From Planctomycetaceae bacterium (GTDB lineage: Bacteria; Planctomycetota; Planctomycetia; Pirellulales; PALSA-1355), in contig PLYM01000046.1 in NCBI GenBank assembly GCA_003153375.1, positions 1 to 64,000 on the forward strand: a stretch of DNA of 64,000 nucleotides, read 5' to 3'. Numbering within the stretch: position 1 is the first letter of the stretch; every line of letters begins with the position of its first letter. The position numbers and the translations under genes are program-made. Shown piece after piece: positions 46,908 to 54,696 of the stretch. The notes below the pieces were generated by a model. That model saw only the letters and a list, made by a program, of their open reading frames with translations, was not told where the DNA came from and ran no database searches.

Positions 46908-47125
46908 ACCTCAAACCAACCGCAAATGTTTTGCCAATTCAGGTCGCTCAACCCCTGCCAAGAGTTAATTCGTCGTTCGCTGGAATTCCTTACGCCCCGC
47001 GACCAACGGGGGTTCGCATTTTCCCACGAATTAACACCTTTGGGGGATCGCCCTGGGCGATGCTGTTTGGGCCACTCCAAAGCGGCTACACTGGGGGAGG
47101 TTTGTACCTGCCGACCGAGGTTCGG

Positions 47126-47746
47126 ATGATCGACGACGACGAACAGCTCGTAGCCCGCGTCAAGCAGCACGATGTGGGTGCCCTGGCCGAGTACCTGACC
47201 GTCCAGCGGCGGCCCCTGATGGCCTTTATCGAACGGCAACTCGGGGCGGGCCTGCGGCGAAAGGTCGAAGTCGAGGACATCTTCCAGGAGCTCAGCGTCG
47301 AGGCGGTGCGGTCGCTGCCCGAGGCCGAGTTCGAGCACCGCGACCCGTTCGGCTGGCTGTGCCAGATTGCCGAGCGACGCATCATCGACGCCCACCGCCG
47401 CTTCTTCGGCGCTCAGAAGCGCGACGCCGGCCGCGAAGTGCCGCTGGGCAGCCCCGGCGGCGATAACTCGCAGCAGGCTGACATCATCGACATGCTCGTG
47501 GCCTCGATGACCACCGCCACTCAAGCCTTGTCGCGCAAGGGTCACGAGATCCAACTGCTCCAAGCCCTGGCCACCCTGCCCGAGGACCAGCGCGAAGCCC
47601 TCCGCCTGCGCTACGTCGAGGGCCTGCCCTCAAAAGAGATTGCCGAGCGTCTCGGCAAATCCGACGGCTCGATCCGCGTCATGCTCACCCGCGCCCTGGC
47701 CAAGCTGCAGCAAATGTTGGGGGAGAAGACGGAAGGCGGTGGGTAA
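47126..47746 (+). CDS. ECF sigma factor (RNA polymerase sigma-70 family)
   Basis: A 206-residue alternative sigma factor. Region 2 has EDIFQELSVEAVRSLPEAEFEHRDPFGWLCQIAERRIIDAHRR, region 4 has LATLPEDQREALRLRYVEGLPSKEIAERLGKSDGSIRVMLTRALAKLQQ with the helix-turn-helix. The ATG at 47126 (MIDDDEQLVARVKQHDVGALAEYL) is preferred; the 90 upstream codons show no sigma homology. A Ser/Thr kinase gene follows 197 bp downstream, the usual planctomycete pairing in which the kinase may replace an anti-sigma factor. It may direct the motif seen before four adjacent genes. Confidence 0.93.
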   Translation: MIDDDEQLVARVKQHDVGALAEYLTVQRRPLMAFIERQLGAGLRRKVEVEDIFQELSVEAVRSLPEAEFEHRDPFGWLCQIAERRIIDAHRRFFGAQKRDAGREVPLGSPGGDNSQQADIIDMLVASMTTATQALSRKGHEIQLLQALATLPEDQREALRLRYVEGLPSKEIAERLGKSDGSIRVMLTRALAKLQQMLGEKTEGGG

Positions 47747-47943
47747 AAGGCGCGAGGCCGAAGGCTGGAGGAAAATCAGAGGACGACCAATCCGTCAATC
47801 TGTCGGTACAATGGCGAATCATCACTTTGAATCCCGATCGAAGGTCAGCCGCCCTTGATTTCCGCGCCATGTTCCCACGTTCGTTCCGACCTACAGCCTC
47901 CGGCCCCCAGCCTCCAGCCTAGTTCCTCCCGGAGCTTCGCCTG

Positions 47944-50229
47944 ATGTCCGGCTCGTCGGGTAATCTGGCCGAGATCGATGCCTCGCTCATCTGGCAGCAA
48001 CTTTCAGAGCGGATCGACGGATTCATCGAAGCCTGGCAGTCGGGCGAACCGCCGCAACTGGCCGATTTCTTGCCACCCGCTCCGCCGGCCCTGCGACGCA
48101 TGACGCTGGTCGAGGCGATCAAGGTCGATCTCGAATATCGCTGGCAACCGGGCGGCACGCCCAAGCTGATCGAACAGTATGTCGCCGAGTTTCCCGAGTT
48201 GGCCGCCGAGGCGGGCGTGCCCTGCGACATCATCTACGAGGAATATCACATCCGCAAACAGCAGGGCGAAGCGGTCAAGATCGGCGAGTACTGCGATCGC
48301 TTTCCCGCGCACGTCGAAGAGCTGCGGCGACTGTTCCGTCTCGAGTCGCCCGAACAAACCACGGCCATGATGCCGGCCGAGCGTCCGCCGGTGTTCGAGG
48401 CCGGCCAGACGGTGGACGATTTCGATCTGCTGGCGGCGCTAGGCAAGGGGGCGTTCGCCACGGTCTTTCTCGCTCGGCAGCGTTCGATGCAGCGGCTCGT
48501 GGCGCTCAAGATCTCACGCGATCGGGGCTTCGAGCCGCAAACGCTCGCCCAGCTCGATCATCCGCACATCGTGCGCGTGTTCGATCAGCGGCAAATGCCC
48601 GAGTTCAAGCTGCGGCTGCTCTACATGCAGTACATCGCCGGCGGTACGCTACAAAGCGTGGTCGAATACGCTCGCGAGGTGCCCCCTGCGCTGCGATCTG
48701 GCGCAACGTTCCTCGAGGCCATCGACAAGGCGCTCGAGCGTCGCGGAGAGCAGCCCCCCAGCGATTCGATGGCCCGCTATCGGCTGCAACGGTCCACCTG
48801 GCCCCAGGTCGTCTGCTGGCTGGGCGGTCGGCTGGCCGCGGCACTGGCCTATGCCCATCAGCGCGGCGTGCTGCATCGCGACGTCAAGCCGGCCAACGTG
48901 CTGGTGGGCGCCGATGGCCATCCCAAGGTGGCAGATTTCAACATCAGTTTTTCCAAGCTCGACGGCGCCACGCCAGCGGCCTATTTTGGCGGCAGCCTGG
49001 CCTACATGTCGCCCGAACAGCTCGAAGCCTGCGACCCCGCGCATTCGCGCCAGCCCGACGAACTCGACGGCCGCAGCGACGTCTACTCCTTGGGCGTGAT
49101 GCTCTGGGAATTGCTGACGCTCAAACGGCCCTTCGACGACAGCGCGCTGGCCGAAACCTGGTCCTCGGCTCTGTCGCGAATGACGAACTTGCGCCGCGCC
49201 GGCATTGGGCCCGAAGCGCGCGGCACGCTGCCGGCCGATTGCCCGCGATCGGTCAGCACGGCGCTACTCAAGTGCCTGGAGCCCGACGTCGACAAACGCT
49301 ACGCCTCGGCCGGCGAGTTGGCCCGGCAGCTCGACCTGTGCCTGCAACCGCGGGCCCACGCGCTGTTCGAGGGGGCCGGCGACTGGCGGGCCGTGTTCAA
49401 GCGCCATCCCGTCACGACCACGCTGACCATCGGCTTGCTGCCGAACCTCGTGATGTGCGTGTTGAACATTCTGTTCAACTGGTTCAAAGTCATGCCGCAA
49501 CTCAGCGAGGAACAGCAGCGAGTGTTCTTCGACTTTCAAATCCTCACGGTCAACGGCGTGTCCTACACGATCGGGCTGGGATACATTTGCTATACCCGCA
49601 TGCCCATGTTTCGCACCTTGGCGCGTCTGGCCCGGGGAGAGAAGGTCGAGCCGCCTTCCGACGAGATGCTGCGTCGCTGCTTGAAGATGGGCCAGGCCAC
49701 GGGTGTCGTGACGGCGGCGCTGTGGACCATCGTGGGCATTATCATTCCGTTCTGGCTGGCGTTTGCCGACCCGGCGAACCCGGTGCCCCAGAGCATTTTC
49801 ACGGCCTTCATCCTATCGCTCTTTCTCTGTGGCATGATCGCGGCCACGCAAAGTCATCACCTGGTGACTTACTTGTGCGTCCACTATTGCTGCCCCTGGT
49901 TGCTCAAGGCCCGCCCCGTCGATGCGCGCGAAGTGAGTGACCTGGCTGCTTTGGCGCAACGCGGCCGCCTCATTCTGGCGCTGACGTTTTCCGTTCCCTT
50001 CGTGGCGCTGTTCGCCGTACTGCTGCTCTCGGCCTTTGGCATGCTGAGCGACAGCGACGACCGGGTTGCGCTGGGAGCCTTGTGCGGGGTCGGCATGGTG
50101 GGCTGTGCGCTGGCCTATGTTCTCGATCTCGCGACCCGGGCCGATCTGACGGCCTTTGCCGGGGCCATGAATCCCGACGGCGAGGCGCTGACCGACACGC
50201 GCGATTCGTTTCTCACGGGGTCGCGCTGA
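47944..50229 (+). CDS. Membrane-bound Ser/Thr protein kinase
   Basis: A 761-residue kinase. A cytoplasmic N-terminal region (about 150 residues) precedes the kinase domain: the glycine loop GKGAFATVF (from residue 167), K189 in VALKIS, the catalytic loop HRDVKPANVL (H311, D313), the magnesium loop DFN (D331-N333, replacing DFG) and SPEQLE. After about residue 495 come six or so transmembrane segments instead of an extracellular sensor, for example ALWTIVGIIIPFWLAF and ILALTFSVPFVALFAVLLLSAFG. It follows the ECF sigma gene and probably controls it, although this is inferred. The DFN variant occurs in other planctomycete kinases. Confidence 0.93.
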   Translation: MSGSSGNLAEIDASLIWQQLSERIDGFIEAWQSGEPPQLADFLPPAPPALRRMTLVEAIKVDLEYRWQPGGTPKLIEQYVAEFPELAAEAGVPCDIIYEEYHIRKQQGEAVKIGEYCDRFPAHVEELRRLFRLESPEQTTAMMPAERPPVFEAGQTVDDFDLLAALGKGAFATVFLARQRSMQRLVALKISRDRGFEPQTLAQLDHPHIVRVFDQRQMPEFKLRLLYMQYIAGGTLQSVVEYAREVPPALRSGATFLEAIDKALERRGEQPPSDSMARYRLQRSTWPQVVCWLGGRLAAALAYAHQRGVLHRDVKPANVLVGADGHPKVADFNISFSKLDGATPAAYFGGSLAYMSPEQLEACDPAHSRQPDELDGRSDVYSLGVMLWELLTLKRPFDDSALAETWSSALSRMTNLRRAGIGPEARGTLPADCPRSVSTALLKCLEPDVDKRYASAGELARQLDLCLQPRAHALFEGAGDWRAVFKRHPVTTTLTIGLLPNLVMCVLNILFNWFKVMPQLSEEQQRVFFDFQILTVNGVSYTIGLGYICYTRMPMFRTLARLARGEKVEPPSDEMLRRCLKMGQATGVVTAALWTIVGIIIPFWLAFADPANPVPQSIFTAFILSLFLCGMIAATQSHHLVTYLCVHYCCPWLLKARPVDAREVSDLAALAQRGRLILALTFSVPFVALFAVLLLSAFGMLSDSDDRVALGALCGVGMVGCALAYVLDLATRADLTAFAGAMNPDGEALTDTRDSFLTGSR

Positions 50230-50241
50230 GCCGTTCGTGTC

Positions 50242-50430
50242 TTAGCGCTCCGACTTTCGGCGACGCAGGTTGAACTGGTCGGCCAGCGTCGTGGGCTCCT
50301 GGCGGTCCGACTCGCTGCCGTGCAGTTCGGTCGAGGGGTTGAGCGGGGCATGCGAACGACGGGTCGAACGCAGGGCACCGTTGTGGATCGTGGCGAGAAG
50401 CTGAGGGTCAGCATTGTAGAAGCGATTCAT
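50242..50430 (-). CDS. Small hypothetical protein, 62 residues
   Basis: Starts MNRFYNADPQLLATIHNGAL and ends RRRKSER, a polar, basic protein without hydrophobic segment. The frame is open upstream, but this ATG has an AAGGGG site 9 nt upstream and lies 64 bp from the shared ECF-like motif at 50495-50522. No family is recognised. It is convergent with the kinase gene, with 12 bp between the stops. Confidence 0.55.
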   Translation of the reverse strand: MNRFYNADPQLLATIHNGALRSTRRSHAPLNPSTELHGSESDRQEPTTLADQFNLRRRKSER

Positions 50431-50494
50431 GGCGATGCCCCTTACGTGAGAAGTTTTCGACGGGCGGCACACCCCTTGTGGCCTCCCTACACTT

Positions 50495-50522
50495 CCCAGC
50501 GTGCGAACCGGCGATTTGTTAC
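50495..50522 (-). promoter_or_regulatory. ECF-type promoter motif, copy 2
   Basis: On the minus strand GTAACAAAT (from 50522) is followed by 12 bp and CGCTGGG (50501-50495), so GTAACA-N15-CGCTGGG. It lies 64 bp before the ATG of the 62-residue gene. Confidence 0.65.
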
Positions 50523-50551
50523 AAGCCGCCGGCAACTTTTCGCGACGCGGT

Positions 50552-50601
50552 CTGGCGTGCTTCCGTGCGCAAGAAACTGGCGTGCTTCAGGGCGCAAGAA
50601 A
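50552..50601. repeat. Tandem 25-bp repeat, two copies
   Basis: 50552-50576 and 50577-50601 both read CTGGCGTGCTTC-N3-GCGCAAGAAA and differ only in the three central bases (CGT versus AGG). It lies between the motif of copy 2 and the terminator at 50610-50641. Confidence 0.75.
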
Positions 50602-50641
50602 GAAGCCAACGGCCGGTGAACCGTCGACGGTTTACCGGCCG
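50602..50641 (-). terminator. Terminator of the 238-residue secreted protein gene
   Basis: A long stem with four mispaired or loop bases, CGGCCGGTGAACCGT / ACGGTTTACCGGCCG (50610-50641), is followed on the minus strand by TTGGCTTCTTTCTT. It ends about 65 bp after the stop codon of the gene at 50707. Confidence 0.65.
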
Positions 50642-50706
50642 CTGAGCTTTTGGGTGGTGCGATGCTTCCTGCGGATCCGTCGTTCCTCCTTTCTTGCTTG
50701 GGGGGC

Positions 50707-51423
50707 CTACTCTTGCGTTGCTTCCAGGTCGCTCGTTGGGATCGAGGCAATCACCGCTGCCGGGTCCGTCGCGTCGCCCATTTCGACCGCTTGCGTCGCT
50801 TCGGTCACCGGGCTCGTGGCATCGTCGCAACCGTAGCCATAGCTCGAGCCGTAACCGTAAGGCGAGCCGAAGCTACAACCATAACCGTAGCCGAACGGCG
50901 AGCCGTAGCAGCCATAACCGCCCCAGGGAAAGCAGCCGAACCCGCAACCCCAGAACGGATTGCACCCGGGGTGCGACTTGCTGCCCATCGACGAAGTCGA
51001 TAGAGACTGCTTCGACGTCGACAGGGACTGTTTGCTGTGCGCCAGGTCGTGAATGCTCTTGTTCAGCGAGCTCTGGCTCGACTTCGTCGTGCTGACCTCC
51101 TTCGCCAGGTCTTTTTGCATGGCCTGCTTGCCGCTCACCGTCTTGGTCGTGACATTCTTGCCCGTCAGCTTGTGGATCGAGCCGTTGTTCGTCGTGACGT
51201 GGCTGGTCGCCACCTTCTGGGACAGGCTGCTATTGGATTGAAACGTGCTGGATTTGAATTGGCTCGACTGGACGGGGCTGCTGTGCGACATGCCGCTCGT
51301 CGTGCTGCTGCCGGAGTGGCCGCCGCCGTGACCCGCCAGAGCCGTGGAACCCACCGAAACGAGGCCCGTCGCGGCCAGAATCGCCAAAGTCTTCGCCACG
51401 CGGTTGATTCGTTGAGTCGTCAT
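50707..51423 (-). CDS. Secreted Ser-rich and Gly/Tyr/Cys-rich protein (copy 1)
   Basis: A 238-residue low-complexity protein. After a signal peptide (to about ...STALA, residue 30) comes GHGGGHSGSSTTSGMSHSS, a Ser/Thr/Lys region (about residues 45-145, KQSLSTSKQSLSTSS) and then a Gly/Tyr/Cys block (CNPFWGCGFGCFPWGGYGCY and following, about residues 153-200) before an acidic tail. It resembles structural surface proteins, but no domain is recognised. It shares its plan with the next gene (51755-52312), and both carry the ECF-type motif upstream. Confidence 0.75.
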   Translation of the reverse strand: MTTQRINRVAKTLAILAATGLVSVGSTALAGHGGGHSGSSTTSGMSHSSPVQSSQFKSSTFQSNSSLSQKVATSHVTTNNGSIHKLTGKNVTTKTVSGKQAMQKDLAKEVSTTKSSQSSLNKSIHDLAHSKQSLSTSKQSLSTSSMGSKSHPGCNPFWGCGFGCFPWGGYGCYGSPFGYGYGCSFGSPYGYGSSYGYGCDDATSPVTEATQAVEMGDATDPAAVIASIPTSDLEATQE

Positions 51424-51486
51424 CGCAGCACCTTCTTCTTGCTCGAACTATTGTTTTGGCCAGGCGACTTGCTTGGCTCTACCATC

Positions 51487-51514
51487 CCCAGCGGAAGGCC
51501 GTGGGATTTGTTAC
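51487..51514 (-). promoter_or_regulatory. ECF-type promoter motif, copy 3
   Basis: On the minus strand GTAACAAAT (from 51514) is followed by 12 bp and CGCTGGG (51493-51487), identical in its conserved parts to copy 2. It lies 63 bp before the ATG at 51423. Confidence 0.65.
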
Positions 51515-51589
51515 ACGATCCGGCAAAAAGAATCTGTGGGCCGCTCGCAGCCTCGGCATAAGCACTCCTTAAGTAATTGAAGATTAAGG

Positions 51590-51639
51590 ACTTAAACAAT
51601 ACGGCCGGAAACCCGTTTGGGGGCAGGCTTCCGGCCGTT
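51590..51639 (-). terminator. Terminator candidate of the 186-residue secreted protein gene
   Basis: ACGGCCGGAA (51601-51610) pairs with TTCCGGCCGT (51630-51639). On the minus strand the stem is followed by ATTGTTTAAG, a weak T-tract. It lies about 115 bp after the stop codon at 51755. Confidence 0.5.
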
Positions 51640-51754
51640 TGGGGTCAGGAAGTCCCAAGGGTTGTCAGTCCTCGGGATCGCTCTTTCCCAGCTACGGATA
51701 TTCAATCCATGGAGCCTGGCGAAGTTGCCTGACGCGTTGTTGTCGACCTAGCGA

Positions 51755-52312
51755 TCAAATCTTGGAGTGGGACCCCATGTGCATGCTTCCCATTCCCGAC
51801 CTCATCATCGAATGCCCAAACGAGTGGGGATGCGAATACCAGCTGCCCGCCACTTGCGGATAGCTATAGGCACAGGCGTAACGAGGATAGCAGGAGCTGT
51901 AGCAGGGCGAGCAGCCGTACGAATACGGATAGCCGTAGCCGGAATAGCTGCTCAGGCCGCAACCATAGCTGCCATAGCCGCTCCCGTAACCGCCGTAGCC
52001 ATAGCCGTAGCCGTAGCCGAAGTACGGATAAAACGAGGCATACGGATACCAGCTATTCCACCCATGGTGCTTCCAATTCTGCGATTTCATGAACTGCTTG
52101 TGGCTCGCCATCTTGAAGCTCGAGCTCTTCATCTTGGGGCTGCTGTGCATTTTGAAGCTGCTCTTGCTGTGCATGCCGGAGCTGCTGTGCATGCCCTTGC
52201 TGCCACCCGAACCGCCGTGACTCGCGAACGCCGACGAGCCGGCCATCACGGATCCGACGACTGCCAACACGGCCACCGACCGGGCCACGAACGTTGTTTT
52301 CTTTGCAAACAT
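51755..52312 (-). CDS. Secreted Ser/Met/Lys- and Gly/Tyr-rich protein (copy 2)
   Basis: A 185-residue protein that shares the plan of the gene at 50707. The signal peptide (to about ...GSSAFA, residue 27) is followed by SHGGSGGSKGMHSSSGMHSK, a Ser/Lys/Met region, and a Tyr/Gly repeat block (YFGYGYGYGYGGYGSGYGSY, then GYPYSYGCSPCYSSCYP). Cysteines in the tail could crosslink. The ATG at 52312 is preferred. No enzymatic motif is visible. It may form part of the proteinaceous envelope or a matrix. Confidence 0.75.
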   Translation of the reverse strand: MFAKKTTFVARSVAVLAVVGSVMAGSSAFASHGGSGGSKGMHSSSGMHSKSSFKMHSSPKMKSSSFKMASHKQFMKSQNWKHHGWNSWYPYASFYPYFGYGYGYGYGGYGSGYGSYGCGLSSYSGYGYPYSYGCSPCYSSCYPRYACAYSYPQVAGSWYSHPHSFGHSMMRSGMGSMHMGSHSKI

Positions 52313-52383
52313 GACACACCTTCCTTCTCTCAAAGATTCTGGGAACTGTTTTTTTGGCCGTGCAAGTGCAGGGCTCTAAAGGT

Positions 52384-52411
52384 CCCAGCGCAAGGCTCCC
52401 GCAATTGTTAC
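52384..52411 (-). promoter_or_regulatory. ECF-type promoter motif, copy 4
   Basis: On the minus strand GTAACAATT (from 52411) is followed by 12 bp and CGCTGGG (52390-52384). It lies about 71 bp before the ATG at 52312. Confidence 0.65.
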
Positions 52412-52530
52412 GGGGCGCTGCGCGAAATCTTCAGACTAACGCAGGAAGGCAGAGTGCCAGCTGCCGCGGGCAGGCGGCAAGGGAAGGATCGCGAGAGCCA
52501 TCGCCGAGAGAGCGAGGCCGAGCAGGCGGC

Positions 52531-53607
52531 CTAGACCGCCGGGCGCGATTCCTTGAGCGGCCGGAAATTGACGCCGGCCACGATCTTGCGGCCCAGCACT
52601 TGGTCGCAGGCCGACGTGACGTCGGCGATCGTGATGGCCGCCATCGATTCGGGTCCCGCCGTGCGGCGGCTGCGGCTGGTGCCTTCCAAGCGCATGCGCT
52701 GCACGGTCGCGTTGCCCGCCCCATACGGCCCGTTGCGCTCCTCGGGCATCGGTCCGAACAGCCCGACGCAGGGCGTGCCCACGGCCGCCGCCACGTGCAG
52801 CGGTCCGCTGTCGGAACTGACGAAGATCGTTGCGCGGCGCGCGACCGCGGCCAGTTCGGTCAGGCTTGTCTGCGGCGCCAGCACGGCGCAGCCGGCCGAT
52901 TCGCTCACGATCTGCTCGGCCCACGCCCGCTCTTGCGCGCCGGCCCAAACGACCAACGTGCGCAGCGATCGTTGCTGGCCCAGGTAACGAGCCACGCCGG
53001 CATAGCGATCGGCCGGCCATAACTTCGACGGCCAACCGGCGCCCGGATTGATCATTGCAAACCGCTCGGGCAGCCGGGCAGCCTCGAGCAGCTTGATGGC
53101 CACCAGCCGATCGACCGCCGAATCCTCCAGGTCGAAACGCACCGAGGACACGTTGACGCCCAAGGGAGCCAGCAATTCAAGATTCCGTTCGACGATGTGC
53201 GATCGCCTGGGCACGACCCACTCGTTGTTCAGCCAGGTGCTGATTTCGCGTCCGTCGCGACCACCCAGACCGATGCGCCGCCGCGCGCCGGATAGCCAGG
53301 CCGCGATCGCGCTTTTGCTCAATCCCTGCGCGTCGATGGTGACGTCGAATTCGAGCGCCCGCAATTTGTGCCGCAGGTCGAGCACCGTGCGTGGAGATCG
53401 CAGCCAGCGGCGCGGCAAGACGATCAACTCGTCGAGCGCGCGATGCGATCGCAGCAGGTCGGCCGTGCGGCCTTCCACGGCCCAAGCCAGGAACGCCTGC
53501 GGCAGCGCGTCGCGCAAGGCATTGATCATCGGCAACGCGTGCATCACGTCGCCAATCGCGCTCAGTCGTACGATCAGAATGCGGGCCGTGGGCTCGACAC
53601 TTGGCAT
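52531..53607 (-). CDS. Glycosyltransferase family 9 (heptosyltransferase-like)
   Basis: A 358-residue GT9 enzyme, the family of ADP-heptose:LPS heptosyltransferases. It starts ARILIVRLSAIGDVMHALPM, the N-terminal hallmark, and contains DVTIDAQGLSKSAIAAWL, the nucleotide-sugar region FAMINPGAGWPSKLWPADRYA and the conserved SDSGPLHVAAAVGTPCVGLFGP. It probably adds a sugar to the LPS core in the cytoplasmic face of the inner membrane. The ATG at 53607 (MPSVEPTARIL) is preferred; the longer frame runs into repeat copy E. No other LPS genes are adjacent. Confidence 0.9.
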   Translation of the reverse strand: MPSVEPTARILIVRLSAIGDVMHALPMINALRDALPQAFLAWAVEGRTADLLRSHRALDELIVLPRRWLRSPRTVLDLRHKLRALEFDVTIDAQGLSKSAIAAWLSGARRRIGLGGRDGREISTWLNNEWVVPRRSHIVERNLELLAPLGVNVSSVRFDLEDSAVDRLVAIKLLEAARLPERFAMINPGAGWPSKLWPADRYAGVARYLGQQRSLRTLVVWAGAQERAWAEQIVSESAGCAVLAPQTSLTELAAVARRATIFVSSDSGPLHVAAAVGTPCVGLFGPMPEERNGPYGAGNATVQRMRLEGTSRSRRTAGPESMAAITIADVTSACDQVLGRKIVAGVNFRPLKESRPAV

Positions 53608-53731
53608 CGGCAAAAGACTCCCAGCTTCGGGATGTTGGGATTTCGCACCCTGGGGGCGGCAGGAAAGGGCGAATCTTATCCGCAACGGCAATATCCGCCC
53701 AATAGCGGTTCCAGCTCTACAGGTCCTCTTC

Positions 53732-53812
53732 GGGTGCCACTGCTGGCTTGTCCAGCAGTGCCTTTGAACCACGTGGGACTTCGCACTGCTGGACAAGCCA
53801 GCAGTGGCACCC
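53732..53812. repeat. Palindromic intergenic repeat, copy E (type 1)
   Basis: The best-preserved copy: arms 53732-53760 and 53784-53812 are perfect complements over 29 bp (GGGTGCCACTGCTGGCTTG... and its complement) with a 23-nt loop. Each arm is also a hairpin. Confidence 0.9.
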
Positions 53813-53877
53813 AGAACAAGGCCCGCAAGAATTGTCGGGCTATTCGACATTCAGCCAAAAAGCGGCAAAGGCCGGGC

Positions 53878-54696
53878 TCAAACGCCGCCGGGCGAGGCGT
53901 CGCGCTGCCGCTGGGCCTCATAGAACAAGACGGCCGCCGTGGCCGAGACGTTCAAGCTATCAGCCGTCCCGCGCATCGGCAGTTTGATGGGCGTGACGTT
54001 GGCGGCTTGCCAGGCCGGCCCCAGGCCCCGCGCCTCGCTGCCGAGCACCACCGCCACCTCGCCGCGCAAGTCGACCTCGGTATAAGGTACGGTCGCATCG
54101 AGCCGGGCCACGAAGATGCGACTGCCCCGAGCACGCAGCCACGCCAGCGTCTCGTGGCTGGTAGCCTGGCAAACCTGTTGGGTGAAGATCGTGCCCAGGC
54201 TGGCGCGAACGCAATTTGGATTGTAGAGATCCGTGCCCGGATCGGCCGCCACCACCGCCGCCACGCCGGCCCCGTCGGCGCTGCGCAGCACGGCGCCCAC
54301 GTTGCCAGGCTTCTCGACTCCTTCGAGCACGGCGATCAGCGACTGGGGCGGCACATGCAAGTCGGCCAGTGTTCGCGCCGGCGTCTCGGCGATGGCCAGC
54401 ACCCCTTCCAGACGCTGGCCATAAGCCAGCTTCTCGAACACCTCGGGCGTTGCATCCCAAATCTCGCCCGGCAGCCCGCGCAGGTGCTCGACCAGCTGGC
54501 GGCTTTCCTCGCTGCGGCACAATTCGGCACAGACGAACACCTCGACCAGCGGCACCCGGCCATCCAGGGCCCGGCGCAGCTCGCGCACGCCGTCGATGAA
54601 GAAGCGTCGTTGCTTCGTGCGCTGCCGATGATCGCGCAGCTTGATCGCATCCTTGATGCGCTGATTGTGCAGACTGGTGATGGCGAGTCGCGTCAT
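53878..54696 (-). CDS. TrmH/SpoU family RNA 2'-O-methyltransferase
   Basis: A 272-residue SPOUT-fold methyltransferase acting on the ribose of tRNA or rRNA. The N-terminal substrate-binding domain has RQRTKQRRFFIDGVREL. The three SpoU motifs are visible: EGVEKPGNVGAVLRSADG, VVLGSEARGLG and LPMRGTADSLNVSATAAVLFYE. The target RNA cannot be read from the sequence. Its start overlaps the upstream gene's stop by 4 bp (ATGA), so the two methyltransferase genes are translationally coupled. Confidence 0.92.
   Translation of the reverse strand: MTRLAITSLHNQRIKDAIKLRDHRQRTKQRRFFIDGVRELRRALDGRVPLVEVFVCAELCRSEESRQLVEHLRGLPGEIWDATPEVFEKLAYGQRLEGVLAIAETPARTLADLHVPPQSLIAVLEGVEKPGNVGAVLRSADGAGVAAVVAADPGTDLYNPNCVRASLGTIFTQQVCQATSHETLAWLRARGSRIFVARLDATVPYTEVDLRGEVAVVLGSEARGLGPAWQAANVTPIKLPMRGTADSLNVSATAAVLFYEAQRQRDASPGGV

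Larger units (their letters stand above)
51424..51754. other. Intergenic region between the two secreted-protein genes
   Basis: About 330 bp. It contains the ECF-type motif copy 3, an AT-rich stretch (51565-51600) and the hairpin at 51601-51639. No coding frame with support is seen. Confidence 0.6.

Noticed and set aside
46648-46914. 88-codon minus-strand frame over the mini-gene
   Set aside because: It is in another frame than the 37-residue gene and has no ribosome binding site; the short frame has both site and terminator.
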